From Hyphomicrobiales bacterium (GTDB lineage: Bacteria > Pseudomonadota > Alphaproteobacteria > Rhizobiales > Aestuariivirgaceae): DNA of 8,714 nt. The translations under genes were made by a program, and so were the position numbers. The notes beneath the pieces were generated by a model that was given only the letters and a program-made list of their open reading frames with translations, ran no database searches and was not told the DNA's origin. Each line of letters starts with the position of its first letter. The first letter of the stretch is position 1. The stretch lies in NCBI GenBank assembly GCA_027030295.1, contig JALVFB010000266.1, positions 1 through 8,714 of the forward strand. The letters are read 5' to 3'. This document shows positions 6,676 through 8,714 of this stretch, one piece after another.

Positions 6676-7302
6676 TCAGGCCTCTTCTTCGCCCTCGCCT
6701 TCCTCGCTCTCGGCTTCCTCGCCCTCCACGGTTTCCGCGGCGCGACCGGTGATGGTGACCAGCGTGAAATCGCGATCGTGAATTACGGGTTCCGCGCCCT
6801 CGGGCAGCTGCACGTCGGAAATATGCAGCACGTCGCCGATTTCCAGCCCGGAAAGATCGGCCACGATCTTCTCCGGGATATTCTCCGCGTCCACGTAAAG
6901 CTCCACCTCGTGGCGCACCACATTGAGCGCACCGCCACGCTTCAGGCCCGGCGAGGCTTCCTCGTTGATGTATTCCACCGGCACTTCCACCGCGATGCGC
7001 GTGCCCTTGCCCACGCGCAGGAAATCCACGTGAATGGGAAAGTCGCGCACCGGATCGAGCTGCACATCGCGCGGAATGGCTCGCACTTTCTTGCCGTCCA
7101 CGTCCAGATCCACCAGTGTCGATTCGAAGGTGCCCGTATTGACCTGTTTCAACAGGTCGACGAAGGACACGTGGATCATTTCCGGCGCCTCGCCGCCACC
7201 ATAGATGACGCCCGGCACCCGCCCGGCCTTGCGCAGACGGCGTGCGGCCCCCTTGCCGCCCTCTTCCCGCCGCTCGGCCGTCATTTCAACGATATTGGCC
7301 AT
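6676..7302 (-). CDS. rplY: Ribosomal protein bL25, long CTC/TL5 form
   Basis: bL25 binds 5S rRNA in the large ribosomal subunit. This 208-residue form is the two-domain CTC/TL5 type common outside enteric bacteria. The L25 5S-binding domain covers about 4-92, with GGKGAARRLRKAGRVPGVIYGGG at 15-37 and RDVQLDPVRDFPIHVDFLRV at 78-97. The TL5 C-terminal beta domain covers about 100-186, with HISDVQLPEGAEPV at 160-173. Residues 190-208 are an acidic Glu-rich tail, frequent in alphaproteobacterial members. The start at 7300-7302 is preferred because GGAG (7312-7315) lies nine bases upstream. A GTG-free in-frame ATG five codons earlier (7315-7317) lacks a ribosome site and would place that GGAG inside the coding region. 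It is first in the rplY-pth-ychF operon, behind a strong promoter and structured leader. Confidence 0.95.
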   Translation of the reverse strand: MANIVEMTAERREEGGKGAARRLRKAGRVPGVIYGGGEAPEMIHVSFVDLLKQVNTGTFESTLVDLDVDGKKVRAIPRDVQLDPVRDFPIHVDFLRVGKGTRIAVEVPVEYINEEASPGLKRGGALNVVRHEVELYVDAENIPEKIVADLSGLEIGDVLHISDVQLPEGAEPVIHDRDFTLVTITGRAAETVEGEEAESEEGEGEEEA

Positions 7303-7310
7303 GTCCGTAT

Positions 7311-7405
7311 TCTCCATTTCGGCTGTTCACGACCGAAAACAGCGCCTGCGGCGTGGCGAGCTTCCTCCAGGGGTGACCGTCCCCGCCACGGTCTTCCGCC
7401 GGCGC
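7311..7405 (-). promoter_or_regulatory. Structured 5' leader of rplY, possible regulatory RNA
   Basis: The promoter at 7425-7453 implies a leader of roughly 115 nt before the rplY ATG. It can fold into a long arm: GGCGC/GCGCC (7401-7405 with 7342-7346), CGTGGCG/CGCCACG (7352-7358 with 7384-7390), capped by GGG/CCC near 7371-7383. Next to the Shine-Dalgarno are two hairpins that exclude each other: TTTCGG/CCGAAA (7317-7322 with 7333-7338) and GCTGTT/AACAGC (7322-7327 with 7338-7343). Autogenous repression of rplY by L25 is known in E. coli and relatives. Whether this unrelated-looking leader works the same way is inference. Confidence 0.45.
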
Positions 7406-7424
7406 GAATTTCCGGGATGCGGGC

Positions 7425-7453
7425 ATATAGCGCATTCCCCACCCCGCTGACAA
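7425..7453 (-). promoter_or_regulatory. Promoter of the rplY-pth-ychF operon
   Basis: On the - strand TTGTCA (7448-7453) is followed after exactly 17 bases by CTATAT (7425-7430). This agrees well with the TTGAC-N17-CTATAT pattern of housekeeping promoters in Alphaproteobacteria. Transcription would start near 7418. No other promoter of this quality was seen in the 314-base gap between rplY and the permease gene. That gap also holds the leader, a 22-base-spaced direct repeat and the G-rich repeat copy B. Confidence 0.72.
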
Positions 7454-7475
7454 GCCGTCCCGCCTTCCCGTCTTG

Positions 7476-7508
7476 TGCCAAGTTGCGCAATGACTGATGC
7501 CAGGTTGC
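7476..7508. repeat. Direct repeat spaced by two helical turns upstream of the rplY promoter
   Basis: TGCCAAGTTGC (7476-7486) and TGCCAGGTTGC (7498-7508) match at 10 of 11 bases and start 22 bases apart. They lie about 25-55 bases upstream of the rplY -35 box. The second unit merges into the G-rich repeat copy B, and a similar single unit (ACCAAGATGC, 4778-4787) borders copy A. It may be an activator site or part of the repeat element. Confidence 0.4.
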
Positions 7509-7604
7509 ATAAAGAACCACCCACCGCCCCGCGCCCCGATCCAACCCCCGTTTTCGACAACCTGGGAGCTGGGTAAGGACGCGGGGCTTTCTGCGCGGTT
7601 CTTT
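7495..7604 (-). repeat. Dispersed G-rich hairpin repeat, copy B, past the permease gene
   Basis: This is the second copy of the repeat at 4774-4867, in the same orientation relative to the gene it follows. It begins 12 bases beyond the permease stop. Here the fold is a two-part stem: AAAGAACC (7511-7518) with GGTTCTTT (7597-7604), then GCCCCGCG (7526-7533) with CGCGGGGC (7580-7587). Internal loops and a 46-base apical region make up the rest. On the - strand the last arm ends GGTTCTTTATGC, a short T-rich stretch, so terminator activity for the FetAB transcript is plausible. The - strand of 7520-7549 has four G-tracts (5, 4, 4 and 3 Gs, loops 7, 3 and 4), a G-quadruplex pattern kept from copy A. 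Confidence 0.7.
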
Positions 7605-7616
7605 TTGGCATGGCCC

Positions 7617-8507
7617 TCACGCCGCCGCCAGCCTGTCCGGCCGCAGCCGGTGGCGTTCATCGGTCAGCCGCCACAGCATCGCCCCCATGGCCCCCATGGC
7701 CGCCAGCCCCACCACGCCGGCGATCAGGAACATGATCATGAGCTGATATTTCACCGCCTCCACCGGCGCCACCCCGGCCAGGATCTGCCCCGTCATCATG
7801 CCGGGCAGGGAAATGACGCCGGTGGCCGCCATGGCGTTCATGATGGGGGTGAGCGCCGTGCGCAGCGCTTCGGCCGCGAACGGCCGGATGGCCCGCCAAC
7901 GGGTGAAACCCAGCAGCAGCCGCGCCTCGATGGCCGCCCGCTCGCGCACCACCGCCCGGCTGATGGCGTTCAGCCCCAGACTCACCCCATTCATGGAATT
8001 GCCCAGCACCATGCCGAAAATGGGCAGCAGTTGCCGCGGCGCAAACCACGGCTCCGGTCGCAGCACCACCATCTGCGCATACACCACCGCCAGCGTGCCG
8101 ATGAGCAGCATGGAGGCCGGTCCGGGCAGCCAGCGCCAGGCCCCGGCCAGCGGCCGTTCCTGCCGATTCATCACCTCGCGCATGGCCATCGTGGCCATCA
8201 CGCCCGCCGCCGCCAGCGTGATCCAGCCATTGGTGGCCGTGAAAATGAACCGCAACACCAGCCCCACCAGCAGCAACTGCGCCACCATGCGCACCGCCAC
8301 CCACGCCAGCGAACGCCACACTCCCAGCCGCAACAGCAGCGAAAGCCCCGTGGCGAGAACGAACAGCAATGCGGAGAGCGCCACGTCCGCATAGCCCAGC
8401 CGGATGTAGCCGCCTCCGGCGCCCTCCGCCGCCCACGCCATCGGCGCCGGCGTCAGCCACGCCAGCAACGCCAATGCCGAAAGCCATATGCCCCACCGCT
8501 TGCCCAT
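7617..8507 (-). CDS. fetB: FetB-type ABC transporter permease (UPF0014 / YbbM, COG0390)
   Basis: This is the membrane subunit of a FetAB-type exporter. E. coli FetAB is tied to iron homeostasis, and plant relatives (STAR2/ALS3) to aluminium tolerance. The actual substrate here is unknown. Residues 39-282 carry about seven hydrophobic helices. The family core is LPIFGMVLGNSMNGVSLGLN (161-180), a cytoplasmic coupling loop EARLLLGFTRWRAIRP (194-209), and SLPGMMTGQILAGVAPVEAVKYQLM (233-257). The start at 8505-8507 is a judgement: an AGG lies eight bases upstream. The frame stays open to a GTG at 8571-8573, six bases after the ATPase stop but with no visible ribosome site. From 8507 the protein is 296 residues, longer than E. 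coli FetB (about 259). The excess includes a signal-peptide-like N-terminus (MGKRWG, hydrophobic 7-20, APMAWA then AE). An ABC operon with the ATPase upstream is clear. Confidence 0.88.
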   Translation of the reverse strand: MGKRWGIWLSALALLAWLTPAPMAWAAEGAGGGYIRLGYADVALSALLFVLATGLSLLLRLGVWRSLAWVAVRMVAQLLLVGLVLRFIFTATNGWITLAAAGVMATMAMREVMNRQERPLAGAWRWLPGPASMLLIGTLAVVYAQMVVLRPEPWFAPRQLLPIFGMVLGNSMNGVSLGLNAISRAVVRERAAIEARLLLGFTRWRAIRPFAAEALRTALTPIMNAMAATGVISLPGMMTGQILAGVAPVEAVKYQLMIMFLIAGVVGLAAMGAMGAMLWRLTDERHRLRPDRLAAA

Positions 8508-8579
8508 GCGCTCAGCCTGCCGCGATATGCACATCATGTCAAACAGAAAAAGAACAAAAGAGGAGTTTTCCACAGATGT

Positions 8580-8714
8580 TCACGAGGCATTTTCATCTGG
8601 CGCCGGCATGGGCGACAGTTTGCCCGCCACCATGCGCCAGAAATGCGTCCCCAGCCGCCGCGCCTGTCCCGCGTCATGGGTAATGAGCAACAGCGTGCGC
8701 CCCTCCGCCACCAG
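8580..8714 (-). CDS. ABC transporter ATP-binding subunit, C-terminal end only (FetA-like)
   Basis: The last 44 codons of an open frame run off the right edge and end with TGA at 8580-8582. The peptide begins LVAEGRTLLLITHDAGQARRLG. TLLLITHD is the beta-strand plus H-loop histidine that closes the nucleotide site of ABC ATPases. The Walker and signature motifs lie beyond the window. It is followed within 6 to 72 bases, depending on the permease start, by the FetB-type permease. It is therefore almost certainly its partner, FetA/YbbL type. It is partial only because of the window edge. Confidence 0.82.
   Translation of the reverse strand: MVAEGRTLLLITHDAGQARRLGTHFWRMVAGKLSPMPAPDENAS

Noticed and set aside
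7286..7660. - strand open frame across the gap between rplY and the permease
   Set aside because: It spans the promoter, leader and repeat B and overlaps both flanking genes. It has no ribosome site, and the only similarity is to repeat A at DNA level.
1..8714. Defence system, CRISPR array, toxin-antitoxin, prophage or integron
   Set aside because: All coding space is taken by conserved housekeeping or envelope genes. No regularly spaced repeats, recombinase, nuclease or att-like sites were seen.

Overview
The window is GC-rich with strong G/C bias at third codon positions. It carries gene blocks typical of Alphaproteobacteria: lgt, a MidA/NDUFAF7-type methyltransferase and pgeF in a row, then rplY-pth-ychF. 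One promoter with a CTATAT -10 box also fits that class. I infer an alphaproteobacterial chromosome, but the genus cannot be read from the sequence alone. Almost every base is explained by conserved housekeeping or envelope genes. I see no phage, plasmid, CRISPR, tRNA or rRNA sequence.

Layout. Positions 1-3191 (+ strand) are a tight operon: the 3' part of lgt, a MidA-family methyltransferase, pgeF, and an unrecognised lipoprotein whose lipobox is the substrate of the Lgt encoded upstream. Two of the three junctions are ATGA stop/start overlaps. Everything from 3223 to the right edge is on the - strand. First come a secreted YkuD-type L,D-transpeptidase (3223-3810) and an HdeD-family six-helix membrane protein (3988-4590) with a clear intrinsic terminator. 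Next is the operon rplY-pth-ychF (7302 down to 4898). It encodes ribosomal protein bL25/CTC, peptidyl-tRNA hydrolase and the ribosome-associated ATPase YchF. It starts from a good promoter (7425-7453) and has a structured leader of about 115 nt. At the right edge is a FetAB-type ABC transporter: the permease (7617-8507) and the last 44 codons of its ATPase.

How the genes fit together. The left operon and the L,D-transpeptidase concern the cell envelope: lipoprotein maturation, quality control of peptidoglycan precursors, and peptidoglycan or lipoprotein cross-linking. The rplY operon serves translation. FetAB homologues act in metal homeostasis.

The least explained part is not a gene. A G-rich repeat occurs twice in the same orientation, once just past ychF (4774-4867) and once just past the permease (7495-7604). 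The copies share 38 of 43 bases, including 26 in a row. Each is one side of a large hairpin, and each keeps a four-tract G-quadruplex pattern on the strand that would be transcribed. It looks like a dispersed 3'-end or terminator-like repeat family and is the best candidate here for something not yet described.
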